Notes: generated by a model from the letters alone, not told the origin. Shown: positions 46,514 to 56,243, counted from the stretch's first letter. The stretch: DNA of 64,000 nucleotides from Pseudobutyrivibrio sp. MD2005 (GCF_000621865.1 NZ_JHXE01000008.1:1-64000), one strand, 5' to 3'. Made by a program: numbers and translations.

Positions 46514-48988
46514 TTATTTAAAAGTTACTATTGTGACACCAGCATCACCTTCGCCAAATTCTGCAAGGTGGAAATCGGCTACGTTTTTACATTTACGTAA
46601 GTATTGCTGCACGCCTTTTCGAAGTGCACCAGTACCTTTACCATGTACCACTCTAACAGAGGTCAGATGGCTTATATAAGCGTCATCAAGGTACTTCTCA
46701 AGCTTTGCTATACCTTCATCTACTGTACAGCCTAAAAGGTTGATTTCAGGCGAAATTGAGGCTGCCTTGTTGAAGCCTCCGTAGGTCATATTCTTGACTC
46801 TAGTTCCCTTCTTTGGTACAAACTTGTCTTCCTCTTCAATGAGAACTAAATCCTTGATATTTACATTGGATTTCATGATACCCATCTGTACCATTACATC
46901 ACCTTTGGCGTTTGGCTTAGAGCATACATTTCCAATAAGATTCATAGAAAGGACCTTAACCTTATCACCCACGTGCAAATCAGTAGGAACATTGGTGTTC
47001 TCCTGAACTTCAACTTTTTCCTTAGCCTTGCTCTTGGCTTTGTTAACTCCCTTACCAAGGGCTGCACGCTTTGCCTCCATGGCAGAAATATTTCCGCCGC
47101 CCTTGCCAAATTTATTAAAGTCACGAATTGTTTCGTCAGCAATATCCTTTGCTTCCTGAAGAATTGCCGCTGCATCCTCATGAGCCTGACGAATAAGCTC
47201 TTCTCGCTGTGACTTAATCTTTTCTTCTTTTGCTGTTGCGTTTGCAAGCTTTGTTTCAGCCTCTTTAAGAGCTGCCGCAGCTTCAGCCGCATCACTTTCT
47301 ACCTGATGGCGTTTCTGCTCCAAATCCACCATTAAATCCTCGAAGGATTTATCATTTTCAGATAGACGTCCCTGGGCATCTTCTATCAAATCAGCAGGTA
47401 TACCAAGCTTTGATGATATCGCAAATGCGTTAGACTTTCCTGGCACACCTATAATCAAATGATATGTTGGACTGAGTGTCTCAAGTGAAAACTCGCAGGA
47501 TGCATTCTCAACTCCGTCAGTTGAAAGTGCGTATACTTTAAGCTCACTATAGTGAGTTGTAGCCATTGTGCGCACATCTAAGGTGTGCAACCTATCCAGT
47601 ATGGATTGTGCCAACGCAGCACCCTCTTTAGGATCAGTACCAGCACAAAGCTCGTCGATTAATATCAAGAATTGAGGCACCTTATTTGGCTCATTAGTGC
47701 CATGTAATACCTTAGAATGCACAAAGTCCTTTGACCTTTTTTCCACAAGCTCTTCTGTATCATGGCTATAGTTTCCACTATTGATTGCCTCTAATATGTG
47801 GACAATGTTTACCATATGAGATGAGAATGTGGATAGTGACTGCTCGATAGACTGCTCATCACCAATATCTGCATACACATCATCAAATACTGCAATCTGG
47901 CTGCGATCCTTTGCTGGAATATGAAGGCCTGCCTGGGCCATAAGTGTGAGCAAACCACAGGTCTTAAGTGATACAGTTTTACCGCCAGTATTTGGACCTG
48001 TAACAAGTAACAGATTATAGTCCTCTCCCAGCTTAATATCTGTTGCAACCACCTTCTTTGGATCAAGAAGTGGATGACGAGCGCCGCGAAGATTAATAAT
48101 ACCGTCCTCGTTAAACTCTGGGTTGCTTGCATTTAACTCAATTGCATATCGACCCTTAGCCAAGATAAAATCAATCTCTGTAAGCAATTCGTAATTACGA
48201 ATTATTCCCTCTGAAGATTCTGCAATCCTGTTAGAAATATTGGCAAGGATTCTGTTTATCTCATCCTGCTCTCTAACCTGAAGCTCTCTTAATTCGTTAT
48301 TTAAATCAACAGCCTGCATTGGCTCGATAAAAAATGTGCTACCTGTAGAAGATTGGTCGTGTACCATACCTGGCACTCTAGATTTATAATCCGCACGTAC
48401 TGGTAAACAGAATCGGCCACCCCTGACTGTAACAACAGGCTCCTGCAAATATCCACGTGTTGTAGAATTGTTAAGCATTGAATTCATGACACTTTTAATC
48501 TTGTCATTTGTGCGCTTCATGCCCATACGAATATCGTAAAGAGCGGTGCTTGCATCATCTGCAATAGTCTCTTCATCAATGATACAGCGTCTGATTTCGT
48601 TCAAGATAGCCACTTCTGGAGAAAGGCCATTAAAGTAAAATGTAAGAGCGTCTTCCTCTTCCATTTGCTTGCCATATGCAGCTACTCGTTTTGTAACTTC
48701 AAGCACAGATGCTACTGCAAGAATCTCTTCGATTGTGAGGGTAGAGCCCAAATCAAGTCTTGCTAATGATGGACGTAAGTCTGTTGTGCCACTAGCACTA
48801 ACATCCCCTACCTTTACCAATCGATTAAAAGCGCATTCTGTCTCCTTTTGCATGACCTTTATTTCTTCAATGTCATTAATTGGAAGCAGCTCTTGGCAAC
48901 GTTTCTTACCTGCATCGCAAGTAGCCAGCTCCGCCAATCTATTTATAATTTTGTCATATTCAAGTGTTTTTAATACTTTAAGATTCAT
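46514..48988 (-). CDS. mutS2: Endonuclease MutS2
   Basis: 824 aa. The MutS-like ATPase core has Walker A GPNTGGKT at residues 331-338 and DELCAGTDPKEGAALA as Walker B/signature. A coiled-coil region (about 510-640) leads to a C-terminal Smr nuclease domain (about 750-824) with HGKGTG. The LDLRG motif of many Smr domains reads INLLGC here. MutS2 binds branched DNA and, in Bacillus, collided ribosomes; it suppresses recombination in other bacteria. Monocistronic with its own promoter and terminator. Confidence 0.95.
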   Translation of the reverse strand: MNLKVLKTLEYDKIINRLAELATCDAGKKRCQELLPINDIEEIKVMQKETECAFNRLVKVGDVSASGTTDLRPSLARLDLGSTLTIEEILAVASVLEVTKRVAAYGKQMEEEDALTFYFNGLSPEVAILNEIRRCIIDEETIADDASTALYDIRMGMKRTNDKIKSVMNSMLNNSTTRGYLQEPVVTVRGGRFCLPVRADYKSRVPGMVHDQSSTGSTFFIEPMQAVDLNNELRELQVREQDEINRILANISNRIAESSEGIIRNYELLTEIDFILAKGRYAIELNASNPEFNEDGIINLRGARHPLLDPKKVVATDIKLGEDYNLLLVTGPNTGGKTVSLKTCGLLTLMAQAGLHIPAKDRSQIAVFDDVYADIGDEQSIEQSLSTFSSHMVNIVHILEAINSGNYSHDTEELVEKRSKDFVHSKVLHGTNEPNKVPQFLILIDELCAGTDPKEGAALAQSILDRLHTLDVRTMATTHYSELKVYALSTDGVENASCEFSLETLSPTYHLIIGVPGKSNAFAISSKLGIPADLIEDAQGRLSENDKSFEDLMVDLEQKRHQVESDAAEAAAALKEAETKLANATAKEEKIKSQREELIRQAHEDAAAILQEAKDIADETIRDFNKFGKGGGNISAMEAKRAALGKGVNKAKSKAKEKVEVQENTNVPTDLHVGDKVKVLSMNLIGNVCSKPNAKGDVMVQMGIMKSNVNIKDLVLIEEEDKFVPKKGTRVKNMTYGGFNKAASISPEINLLGCTVDEGIAKLEKYLDDAYISHLTSVRVVHGKGTGALRKGVQQYLRKCKNVADFHLAEFGEGDAGVTIVTFK

Positions 48989-49028
48989 TTATTCTTAATC
49001 CTTCTATATATCCCTACTTTGCAGGACA

Positions 49029-49057
49029 ATTATAAAAAATATATTTACATATTTCAA
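49029..49057 (-). promoter_or_regulatory. Promoter of mutS2
   Basis: On the minus strand TTGAAA (49057-49052), a 17-nt spacer and TATAAT (49034-49029), about 40 nt upstream of the ATG. Confidence 0.7.
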
Positions 49058-49081
49058 TCACAAGCACTATGTTTTCACAAA

Positions 49082-49116
49082 TTTAAAAACCTCTATCCCA
49101 TTTTAGGATAGAGGTT
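49082..49116 (-). terminator. Terminator of the liv/cytidylate-kinase-like transcript
   Basis: AACCTCTATCC pairs perfectly with GGATAGAGGTT (11 bp, 7-nt loop; 49088-49116) and is followed on the minus strand by TTTAAAT. Confidence 0.8.
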
Positions 49117-49122
49117 AACATT

Positions 49123-49749
49123 TTACATATCTCTATTTTTTATTTCGATATAGGATTTTACAACTTCGATTAATTTGTCGTAATCCATCACGCCTGTATC
49201 CAGGCAGAAGTCGTAGTTTCTAGCATCATTCCAGTCCTTGCCAGTGTAATAGCGATAATAATCTGAACGATGCTTATCAATTTCATGCATACGCTTAAGC
49301 AGCTCTTCGTCGGTTCCAAATACCTGCTTACGTAATCTTTCCAGGCAATCTGCTTCCGACGCATAGAAATAAAGTGAAAGAACATAAGGGCGATCTTTTA
49401 AAATATAATCTGCACATCGACCAACAAAAATGCAGCTTTCTGTATTTGCAATCTTCTTTATAACATCAGCTTGAATCTCAAAGAGATTGTCGTTGGATGT
49501 GAATGCGCTGTTCTCTGGTGTGAGTGGAATGCCCTTGTATTTGCCCTTGCTGGACATGAAGATTTTTTTAACGCACTCGTCTACCTCTCCAAATAATTCT
49601 TCACTAATTCCACTCTGATCCGAAGCTCTTCTAAGAATCTCCCTATCATAGACAGGTAAACCCAATTCTATTCCAAGCTTTTTCGCAAGGGTCAATCCTC
49701 CTGAGCCATAACTTCTAGCAATAGTAATAACCAACTTCTTGTCTTCCAT
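49123..49749 (-). CDS. Cytidylate-kinase-like protein (PF13189 type), paralogue 2
   Basis: 208 aa. ITIARSYGSGGLTLAKKLG is the modified P-loop and CIFVGRCADYIL a second conserved block; NDARNYDFCLDTG near the C-terminus mirrors GDSRGYDFCVNSS in the paralogue at 38998-39600. The start at 49749 has GGGGGA 7-8 nt upstream; a TTG five codons upstream is rejected. It follows livF by 53 nt on the same strand and may be the last gene of that operon. The substrate is unknown. Confidence 0.8.
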   Translation of the reverse strand: MEDKKLVITIARSYGSGGLTLAKKLGIELGLPVYDREILRRASDQSGISEELFGEVDECVKKIFMSSKGKYKGIPLTPENSAFTSNDNLFEIQADVIKKIANTESCIFVGRCADYILKDRPYVLSLYFYASEADCLERLRKQVFGTDEELLKRMHEIDKHRSDYYRYYTGKDWNDARNYDFCLDTGVMDYDKLIEVVKSYIEIKNRDM

Positions 49750-49802
49750 ACAAGTGTCCCCCAATCCGCATCTCTGCCCCAGGATATCTGTCAGATATGC
49801 AA

Positions 49803-50507
49803 TTATTCTCCTAAGTATGCCTTCTTAATAGAGTCATCATTCATAAGATCACTAGCATTGCCAGAAAGAACGATATTTCCAGTTTCAAGAACATATGCCC
49901 TATCTGCTATAGCAAGAGCCTTCTTTGCATTCTGCTCTACTAGAAGTACTGTAGTTCCTGCATCAGAAATTGACTGAATGATTTTAAAAATCTCATCTAC
50001 ATAGATTGGTGAAAGTCCCATAGAAGGCTCATCCATCAGTACAATACGTGGCTGACTCATAAGTGCACGTCCCATAGCAAGCATCTGCTGCTCACCACCT
50101 GAAAGAGTACCAGCCAACTGATTCTGACGCTCCTTTAGTCTTGGGAAACTCTCGTAAACCCTCTCAAATGCATCTGCAATCTCTGACTTGTTACTTCTAG
50201 TATAAGCTCCCATTTTCAAGTTTTCAAGCACTGTTAATCCCGCAAAAACTCTACGTCCTTCAGGAACATGCGCCATTCCCATTGAAACAATCTTATGGCC
50301 TGGAATCTTTGTGATATCAACGCCCTCTAAAAGGACTTTTCCTGATGTAGGAGAAAGCATGCCTGATATAGTCTGAAGAGTAGTTGTCTTGCCGGCACCA
50401 TTGGCACCAATAAGCGCGATTACTTCCCCTTCATTTACTTCGAAGCTGATTCCTTTAAGAGCCTGAATCATTCCATAATTTACAATTAAATCTTCTACTT
50501 TTAACAT
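49803..50507 (-). CDS. livF: Branched-chain amino acid ABC transporter ATPase LivF
   Basis: 234 aa ABC ATPase. Walker A GANGAGKTT is at about 33-41, the signature LSGGEQQ at about 134-140, and the family-specific MDEPSMGLSP follows. The last liv gene in the order livJ-H-M-G-F, 1 nt after livG. Together they import leucine, isoleucine and valine or related amino acids. Confidence 0.94.
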   Translation of the reverse strand: MLKVEDLIVNYGMIQALKGISFEVNEGEVIALIGANGAGKTTTLQTISGMLSPTSGKVLLEGVDITKIPGHKIVSMGMAHVPEGRRVFAGLTVLENLKMGAYTRSNKSEIADAFERVYESFPRLKERQNQLAGTLSGGEQQMLAMGRALMSQPRIVLMDEPSMGLSPIYVDEIFKIIQSISDAGTTVLLVEQNAKKALAIADRAYVLETGNIVLSGNASDLMNDDSIKKAYLGE

Positions 50508-50508
50508 G

Positions 50509-51267
50509 TTATTCTCCTAAATATGCTTTGATTACCCTTGGATTGTTAAGTACCTCAGAAGTCTTTCCCTGAGCAAGTACCTGTCCAAAGTTGAGCACTG
50601 TAAGCTTCTCACAGATTCCTGATACAAGCTTCATATCATGCTCAATAAGAAGAATTGTTACTCCAAATTCTTTACGAATAAGTGCAATTGTATTCATCAA
50701 ATCACGTGTTTCATTTGGATTCATTCCAGCAGCTGGCTCATCCAATAGAAGCAGCTTTGGATTTGTAGCAAGAGCTCTTGCTATTTCAAGCTGACGCTGC
50801 TTACCGTATGGTAGATTTGATGCCAGTACATTCGCCTCTTTATCAAGTCCAAAAACAGAAAGGATTTCTAGTGCCTTCTTGTCCATCTCTTTTTCTGTTG
50901 CAAAAAACTTTGGCAATCTAAACACACCTGCAAATGTGCTATATTCATATGAATTATGAAGACCAATTTTTACGTTATCAAGCACTGACTGATCTCCAAA
51001 AAGTCTGATATTCTGGAAGGTACGAGCCACTCCAGCCTTATTAATATCTGCAGTATGCTTACCTGTAATATCATTTCCTGCTAAGCGAATCTTACCATCT
51101 GTAGGCTTATAGATTCCTGTTAACATATTGAAAACTGTTGTCTTACCTGCACCGTTTGGTCCGATAAGTCCATACAATTCGCCTTCTTCGATTGTGAGGT
51201 CAAATTCGTTTACAGCTCTAAGTCCGCCAAAGGAAATGCCTAAGTTTGTAACTTCAAGTAATGCCAT
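50509..51267 (-). CDS. livG: Branched-chain amino acid ABC transporter ATPase LivG
   Basis: 252 aa ABC ATPase with Walker A GPNGAGKTT (about 36-44). LSGGQ is replaced by LPYGKQRQLEIARAL, as is usual in LivG, and LLLDEPAAGMNPNET follows. Overlaps livM by one base. Works with LivF as the second nucleotide-binding subunit. Confidence 0.94.
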   Translation of the reverse strand: MALLEVTNLGISFGGLRAVNEFDLTIEEGELYGLIGPNGAGKTTVFNMLTGIYKPTDGKIRLAGNDITGKHTADINKAGVARTFQNIRLFGDQSVLDNVKIGLHNSYEYSTFAGVFRLPKFFATEKEMDKKALEILSVFGLDKEANVLASNLPYGKQRQLEIARALATNPKLLLLDEPAAGMNPNETRDLMNTIALIRKEFGVTILLIEHDMKLVSGICEKLTVLNFGQVLAQGKTSEVLNNPRVIKAYLGE

Positions 51268-52340
51268 TATTGCACCTCCTTATGCTTCTTAAATCTATCA
51301 AGTATTCCCTTGGAAGTAATTCCATGCTCTTCTCTGAATTTAAGGATTCCTGGTGCCCAGTTAAATAACATGAGTACGATAAGTACGATTGAGTAAATAA
51401 GCATTCTGTAATTTGATAATCCTCTTAACATCTCAGGAAGCATTGTTAATACAACTGCTGCAATTACTGAACCAGAGAAATTACCGATACCACCAAGAAC
51501 TACATATACAAGAATCATGATAGACATGTTGTATCCAAAGTTGTTGGTTGTAGCTGTAAGCGAATTGATGTTGTGAGCATAAATAACGCCACCAACACCT
51601 GCTATAGCTGCTGAAATTGTGAAAGCAATAAGCTTATATTTTGTAATTGGAAGACCTACAGTCTCAGCTGCAATCTGATTATCTCTGATAGCCTTAACAG
51701 CTCTACCTGTTCTAGAGTTAACAAAGTTGTGAGCTACAACAAGAGCTAAGATTAATAAGATTACTGCTATTGTAAATGTGGACTGACGAGGTGTACCTGT
51801 GATTCCCTGTGGTCCATTTACAAGAATCTTTCCGCCTGGTTCCATGCCAAGTGACATCATATCCTTCATTGAAAAATGTAATCCACTGCTATCCTTACCA
51901 ATGTACAATACATTGATTACGTTCTTGATGATTTCACCAAAAGCAAGAGTAACGATAGCTAAATAATCGCCGCTAAGTCTAAGAACTGGGATTGCAATTA
52001 AAAATCCGAAGAGAGCTGCAGCGCATGTTCCAATAACAAGCGCAAGTATAAATCTTGGTACGTCAGGAATTGACTCCTGAAATGCCTTTGAAAAGAATGC
52101 AGATGTGAATGCACCTACACACATAAATCCAGCATGTCCAAGTGATAATTCTCCCAAATATCCAACGCAAAGGTTAAGGCCTACTGCAACTAAAGAATAG
52201 GCACATACAGGAACCAACAATCCACTCATAAGAGAGCTAAGATTTCCTGTGCTTTGCATTGTCTGCATGATTGCATATAATACTGCAATTACTGCGATAG
52301 TAGTTATTAATTTTTGTGTAGTTTTATTTAGATTCTTCAT
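51267..52340 (-). CDS. livM: Branched-chain amino acid ABC transporter permease LivM
   Basis: 357 aa with about ten hydrophobic segments. LCVGYLGELSLGHAGFMCVGAF and RLSGDYLAIVTLAFGEIIKN are diagnostic for LivM. Seven bases after livH. Confidence 0.94.
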   Translation of the reverse strand: MKNLNKTTQKLITTIAVIAVLYAIMQTMQSTGNLSSLMSGLLVPVCAYSLVAVGLNLCVGYLGELSLGHAGFMCVGAFTSAFFSKAFQESIPDVPRFILALVIGTCAAALFGFLIAIPVLRLSGDYLAIVTLAFGEIIKNVINVLYIGKDSSGLHFSMKDMMSLGMEPGGKILVNGPQGITGTPRQSTFTIAVILLILALVVAHNFVNSRTGRAVKAIRDNQIAAETVGLPITKYKLIAFTISAAIAGVGGVIYAHNINSLTATTNNFGYNMSIMILVYVVLGGIGNFSGSVIAAVVLTMLPEMLRGLSNYRMLIYSIVLIVLMLFNWAPGILKFREEHGITSKGILDRFKKHKEVQ

Positions 52341-52347
52341 GCCATAC

Positions 52348-53229
52348 CTACACTTTCTCTTTTATTTGTTTGCCTAAAATACCAGTAGGCTTTACAAGTA
52401 ATACAATAATCAATACCGCAAATACGATAGCATCTGCCAACTGGCTTGAGATGTATGCCTTTGCTAAAATCTCGATGATTCCAAGAAGTAATCCACCAAT
52501 CAAAGCTCCAGGGATTGAACCGATTCCACCAAATACAGCAGCTGTAAATGCCTTGATACCTGGCATTGAGCCTGTGTATGGAGTAAGAGATGGATATGAG
52601 CTACAAAGCAATGCACCGGCAATTGCTGCAAGTCCTGAACCAATTGCAAATGTAAGGGAAATTGTTGCATTAACATTTATTCCCATAAGTACAGCTGCAT
52701 CTTTATCTTCTGATACTGCTCTCATTGCCTGTCCTGGCTTTGTGTTCTTAACAAACCACATAAGGCCTACCATGATAATTAAGCAGGTGATGATTGTGAT
52801 AATAGCAGTACCTGTAATCTTAAGCTGACCGCCAGCTAAAGAAATTCCCTGCCATGTGATAACTGATGTAAACGAAACAGGATTTGAACCAAATATTAAT
52901 AGCGCCATATTCTGCAAGAAGTAGCTGACGCCGATAGCTGTAATCAAAACAGCAAGATTTGTTGCTCTTCTAAGTGGCTTATATGCTATTTTTTCTATAA
53001 GCATTCCAAGGGCTGTACAGCAGACTATAGAAATGACTATAGAAACTACAGCAGGTGCTCCTGTATTTGACATACACATAAAGACCAAATAAGCCCCGAC
53101 CATAATTACATCGCCGTGGGCAAAATTTAGCATCTTTGCAATTCCGTATACCATTGTATAACCAAGGGCTATAATGGCATATACGCTTCCTAGGCTTAAT
53201 CCATTAATTAAATAGGTTAAAAATCCCAT
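52348..53229 (-). CDS. livH: Branched-chain amino acid ABC transporter permease LivH
   Basis: 293 aa with about eight membrane segments. GLSLGSVYAIIALGYTMVYG and MLNFAHGDVIMVGAY are diagnostic. The ATG at 53229 is preferred; the in-frame TTG at 53247 would overlap the purine-rich ribosome binding region. Preceded by a stem-loop after the binding protein gene. Confidence 0.93.
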   Translation of the reverse strand: MGFLTYLINGLSLGSVYAIIALGYTMVYGIAKMLNFAHGDVIMVGAYLVFMCMSNTGAPAVVSIVISIVCCTALGMLIEKIAYKPLRRATNLAVLITAIGVSYFLQNMALLIFGSNPVSFTSVITWQGISLAGGQLKITGTAIITIITCLIIMVGLMWFVKNTKPGQAMRAVSEDKDAAVLMGINVNATISLTFAIGSGLAAIAGALLCSSYPSLTPYTGSMPGIKAFTAAVFGGIGSIPGALIGGLLLGIIEILAKAYISSQLADAIVFAVLIIVLLVKPTGILGKQIKEKV

Positions 53230-53259
53230 ATTAATTCTCACTTTCAAATAAATTTAAAT

Positions 53260-53288
53260 GCAAGGCGACCTATATAAGACCGCCTTGC
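53260..53288 (-). promoter_or_regulatory. Stem-loop between livJ and livH
   Basis: GCAAGGCG pairs perfectly with CGCCTTGC (8 bp, 13-nt loop), then ATTTAAATTTATTT on the minus strand. It resembles a leaky terminator that would lower expression of the membrane components relative to the binding protein. Confidence 0.65.
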
Positions 53289-53356
53289 ACCACATTGTGC
53301 CATGACCAAAAAGTTTGATTATATTAGAAATCCGCTTTTGTGGTCCAGTATTTTAA

Positions 53357-54541
53357 TTACTGTACTGATACGTATCCGCCATCCTGGATAATAACAGCCT
53401 TAGGTGACTTAGATACCTCACCTAATTCATTCCATGTCATGCCCTCACCTGTAAGTCCGTTGTAGTTAACTTCCTGGATTGCTGAAATAAGTGCATCGCA
53501 GATTTCTTCGTTTGATGCCTCTGGTGTAAGGTTGGCAGCCTCAAGAGCTTCCTTGATGATGTAAACTCCGTCGTATGCATCTGCTGCAAACTGGTTAGGT
53601 GTTCCACCAAACTGCTCTTCGTACTTTGATACAAAGTTCTGTGTTGCCTCATCTTCTGCATCTGCTGCGAATGGTGTAAGAAGATATACACCCTCTGCAA
53701 GTTTTACGTCGAAGTTTTCAACACCAAGAAGACCATCAAATCCATCTACACCGAACATTGTTGGTGCGTATCCCATCTGATTAGCTTGTGTAAGAACGAT
53801 TGATCCTTCTGTATAGTAGAATGGAAGGAATAATAAATCTGCCTTTGCATCCTTACATTTCTGAAGCTGTGTAGAGAAGTCTGTCTTGTTATCAGCTGTG
53901 AAAGCTTCTGTTGCAACGATTTCAAGTCCTACATTAGCTGCCTCTGTTGCGAAGTTCTGATAAACACCTGATGAATATGGATCAGAGCTATCATAAATAA
54001 TACCAATCTTTGTTCCAAGACCATTCTCAGCAATATAATCAGCTGAAACTGTACCCTGGTTAGGATCTGAGAAACAAATCTGGAATGTGTTATCGTGTCC
54101 TTCTGTTACGCTTGTAGAAGAAGCTGATGGTGTAATCTGGAAGATTCTGTCGTTGTATGTCTCAGCTGATACGGCTGCACATGCACCAGATGTAACTGTT
54201 CCTTCAAGAATCTGCATTCCCCAATCCTTAAGTGTGTTGTAAGCATTTACAGATTTCTGAGCATCGGCCTCATCATCCTGGAAGTTAAATGAAATCTGAT
54301 ATCCGTTAATTCCGCCTGCCTCGTTGATTTCATCTACTGCAATCTGAATTGCATTCATAACGCCCTGTCCGTACTGAGCAGCACCACCAGTAGTAGGTCC
54401 AATACCTCCAAGTCTCCATGTAAGCTCGCCAGAAGTTTCAACATTGTCTCCACCTCCGTTAGAACCGTTGCTTCCACAACCAACAAACAATGAAGCTGTC
54501 ATAGCTGCGCATAATCCAAGGCTAAGTAATCTTTTCTTCAT
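53357..54541 (-). CDS. livJ: Branched-chain amino acid-binding lipoprotein
   Basis: 394 aa. Lipoprotein signal with acceptor Cys22 (FVGCGS), a Gly/Ser/Asn linker and a type 1 periplasmic-binding fold (LGGIGPTTGGAAQYGQG, AVDEINEAGGINGYQI, YDSSDPYSSGVYQNF). First gene of the liv operon, with GGAGGG upstream. Ligand specificity within branched-chain or related amino acids is inferred from the operon. Confidence 0.93.
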   Translation of the reverse strand: MKKRLLSLGLCAAMTASLFVGCGSNGSNGGGDNVETSGELTWRLGGIGPTTGGAAQYGQGVMNAIQIAVDEINEAGGINGYQISFNFQDDEADAQKSVNAYNTLKDWGMQILEGTVTSGACAAVSAETYNDRIFQITPSASSTSVTEGHDNTFQICFSDPNQGTVSADYIAENGLGTKIGIIYDSSDPYSSGVYQNFATEAANVGLEIVATEAFTADNKTDFSTQLQKCKDAKADLLFLPFYYTEGSIVLTQANQMGYAPTMFGVDGFDGLLGVENFDVKLAEGVYLLTPFAADAEDEATQNFVSKYEEQFGGTPNQFAADAYDGVYIIKEALEAANLTPEASNEEICDALISAIQEVNYNGLTGEGMTWNELGEVSKSPKAVIIQDGGYVSVQ

Positions 54542-54659
54542 CTTTTTTCCCTCCTAATATCCATGAAACTGCCTCCCCATAGAGCAAATTTCACTTTCAT
54601 TCTTTAACACTTTAAAGACTAAAACCCCTTTGTTGCCAACTATAATAAAACTTATTAAT

Positions 54660-55358
54660 TCAAGAGTCAATACTTTCACGCTTTAATTCACTAAAATATC
54701 CTAAAGGAAGTTTTTCCTCATCTAATTTTAGTGGGCCAAAAGCCGTTCTTTTAAGCTCAATTACCTCTCTTCCAACGGCAAAAAACATTCTTTTTACCTG
54801 ATGAAACTTTCCTTCGTGAATAGTAATGTAGCAGGTATTGCCTCCTTCATACTCTACTTTTGCTGGTGCTGTTAAGTCTCCTTCGCCTATATGCACCCCG
54901 TTTTCTAACTGGGTGATATCATCTGATGAAAGCTCACCATCTAATGTAACAAAATATGTTTTGTCCACATGTTTTTTAGGAGAGAGTAAATCGTGGGCAA
55001 GCTTTCCATCATTGGTGATTAACAACAGTCCAGTAGTGTCCTTATCTAAACGTCCAACAGGACTAAGCCCCTTTGGTGCATCCTTACACTGTGCATAGAA
55101 TAAATCCATTACCGTTTTTTCTTTGGCATCCTCTGTTGCTGTAATTACCCCTTTTGGCTTATTCATTATGTAATAAGAGAACTTTTTGTATGTGTAATCT
55201 TTGCCTTGGTAAGTGATTACTACACTACTCTCATCTACCTTTTCCTCTGGGCGTGTAGCCTTATTTCCATCAACTAAAATAAGGCCCTTCTTAAGAAGAG
55301 CCTTTACTTCAGATCGTGTTCCTATTCCTTGTTCAACCAATAGTTTATCTAAACGCAT
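54660..55358 (-). CDS. rsuA: 16S rRNA pseudouridine synthase (RsuA family)
   Basis: 232 aa. An N-terminal S4 domain (MRLDKLLVEQGIGTRSEVK) is followed by a pseudouridine synthase domain with the catalytic Asp in GRLDKDTTGLLL. RsuA makes pseudouridine 516 in E. coli 16S rRNA. The start at 55358 overlaps the stop of the upstream map gene (TGATG); a longer frame upstream runs inside map and is rejected. Last gene of the NlpC-map operon. Confidence 0.9.
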   Translation of the reverse strand: MRLDKLLVEQGIGTRSEVKALLKKGLILVDGNKATRPEEKVDESSVVITYQGKDYTYKKFSYYIMNKPKGVITATEDAKEKTVMDLFYAQCKDAPKGLSPVGRLDKDTTGLLLITNDGKLAHDLLSPKKHVDKTYFVTLDGELSSDDITQLENGVHIGEGDLTAPAKVEYEGGNTCYITIHEGKFHQVKRMFFAVGREVIELKRTAFGPLKLDEEKLPLGYFSELKRESIDS

Positions 55359-56230
55359 CAATATGAAATTACCTCGTATCCTGTTTCGGTTACTAATACC
55401 TGGTACTCCCACTGAGCTGATGGCTTGCCATCTAATGTAGACACTTCCCATCCATTGTTAGGGTCGGTCTTTATTTTCTGAGTACCCATATTTATCATCG
55501 GTTCGATTGTAAACATAAAGCCTGGCACAAGCAGAAGCTCTGTACCTGGAAGTGTGTTGTATCCAACCCATGGTTCCTCATGGAATTCGATTCCTACACC
55601 GTGTCCACCGATTTCACGTACAACCTGGTAGCCATTTTCGTGAGCATGCTTGCAAATTGCAGCTCCAACATCTCCTAAAAAGCCCCATGGCTTAACCTGC
55701 TCTAATCCAAGGTCACAACATTCCTTTGTGACTTCAACAAGCTTTTTAGTCTCTGGATCAACATCACCTATCATAAACATTCTAGATGAATCTGAATAAT
55801 AGCCGTCTAAAATTGTAGAACAGTCTACATTGACTATATCGCCACTCTTAAGGATAACATCCTTTGATGGGTATCCATGACATACCTGATCGTTAACCGA
55901 GGTACATACACTGTATGGAAATCCTTCGTAATTAAGTGGTGCTGGGATACCTCCCATTTTTGTGGTTGTATCATAAACAATTTTATCGATTTCTGCAGTA
56001 TTCATGCCCTCATGAATAGCCTCTGCTACAGCATCAAGACATGCCATATTAATAACTGCAGACTGCTTAATCTTTTCAACCTGTTCTGGTGTCTTAATCA
56101 TGTTGTGCTTTGGCACCTTATGCCCCTTTACAGCAAAGCTCTCTATCTTTCTATCGAAAGCCTCATGGCACTGCTTATACTTACGACCACTTCCACACCA
56201 GCAAGGGTCGTTTCTGTTTAACTTAATCAT
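55358..56230 (-). CDS. map: Methionine aminopeptidase with N-terminal SEC-C zinc motif
   Basis: 290 aa. A SEC-C motif (Cys10, Cys12, Cys21, His22 in NDPCWCGSGRKYKQCH) precedes a type I aminopeptidase domain with metal ligands Asp136, Asp147, His210, Glu243 and Glu275, all conserved. The SEC-C motif is thought to help binding at the ribosome. It is the second map in the window (the other is in the ribosomal operon). The start at 56230 is favoured by the position of the SEC-C motif; the upstream in-frame extension covers the preceding gene end. It overlaps rsuA. Confidence 0.93.
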   Translation of the reverse strand: MIKLNRNDPCWCGSGRKYKQCHEAFDRKIESFAVKGHKVPKHNMIKTPEQVEKIKQSAVINMACLDAVAEAIHEGMNTAEIDKIVYDTTTKMGGIPAPLNYEGFPYSVCTSVNDQVCHGYPSKDVILKSGDIVNVDCSTILDGYYSDSSRMFMIGDVDPETKKLVEVTKECCDLGLEQVKPWGFLGDVGAAICKHAHENGYQVVREIGGHGVGIEFHEEPWVGYNTLPGTELLLVPGFMFTIEPMINMGTQKIKTDPNNGWEVSTLDGKPSAQWEYQVLVTETGYEVISY

Positions 56231-56243
56231 TTGTATTGCCTTT

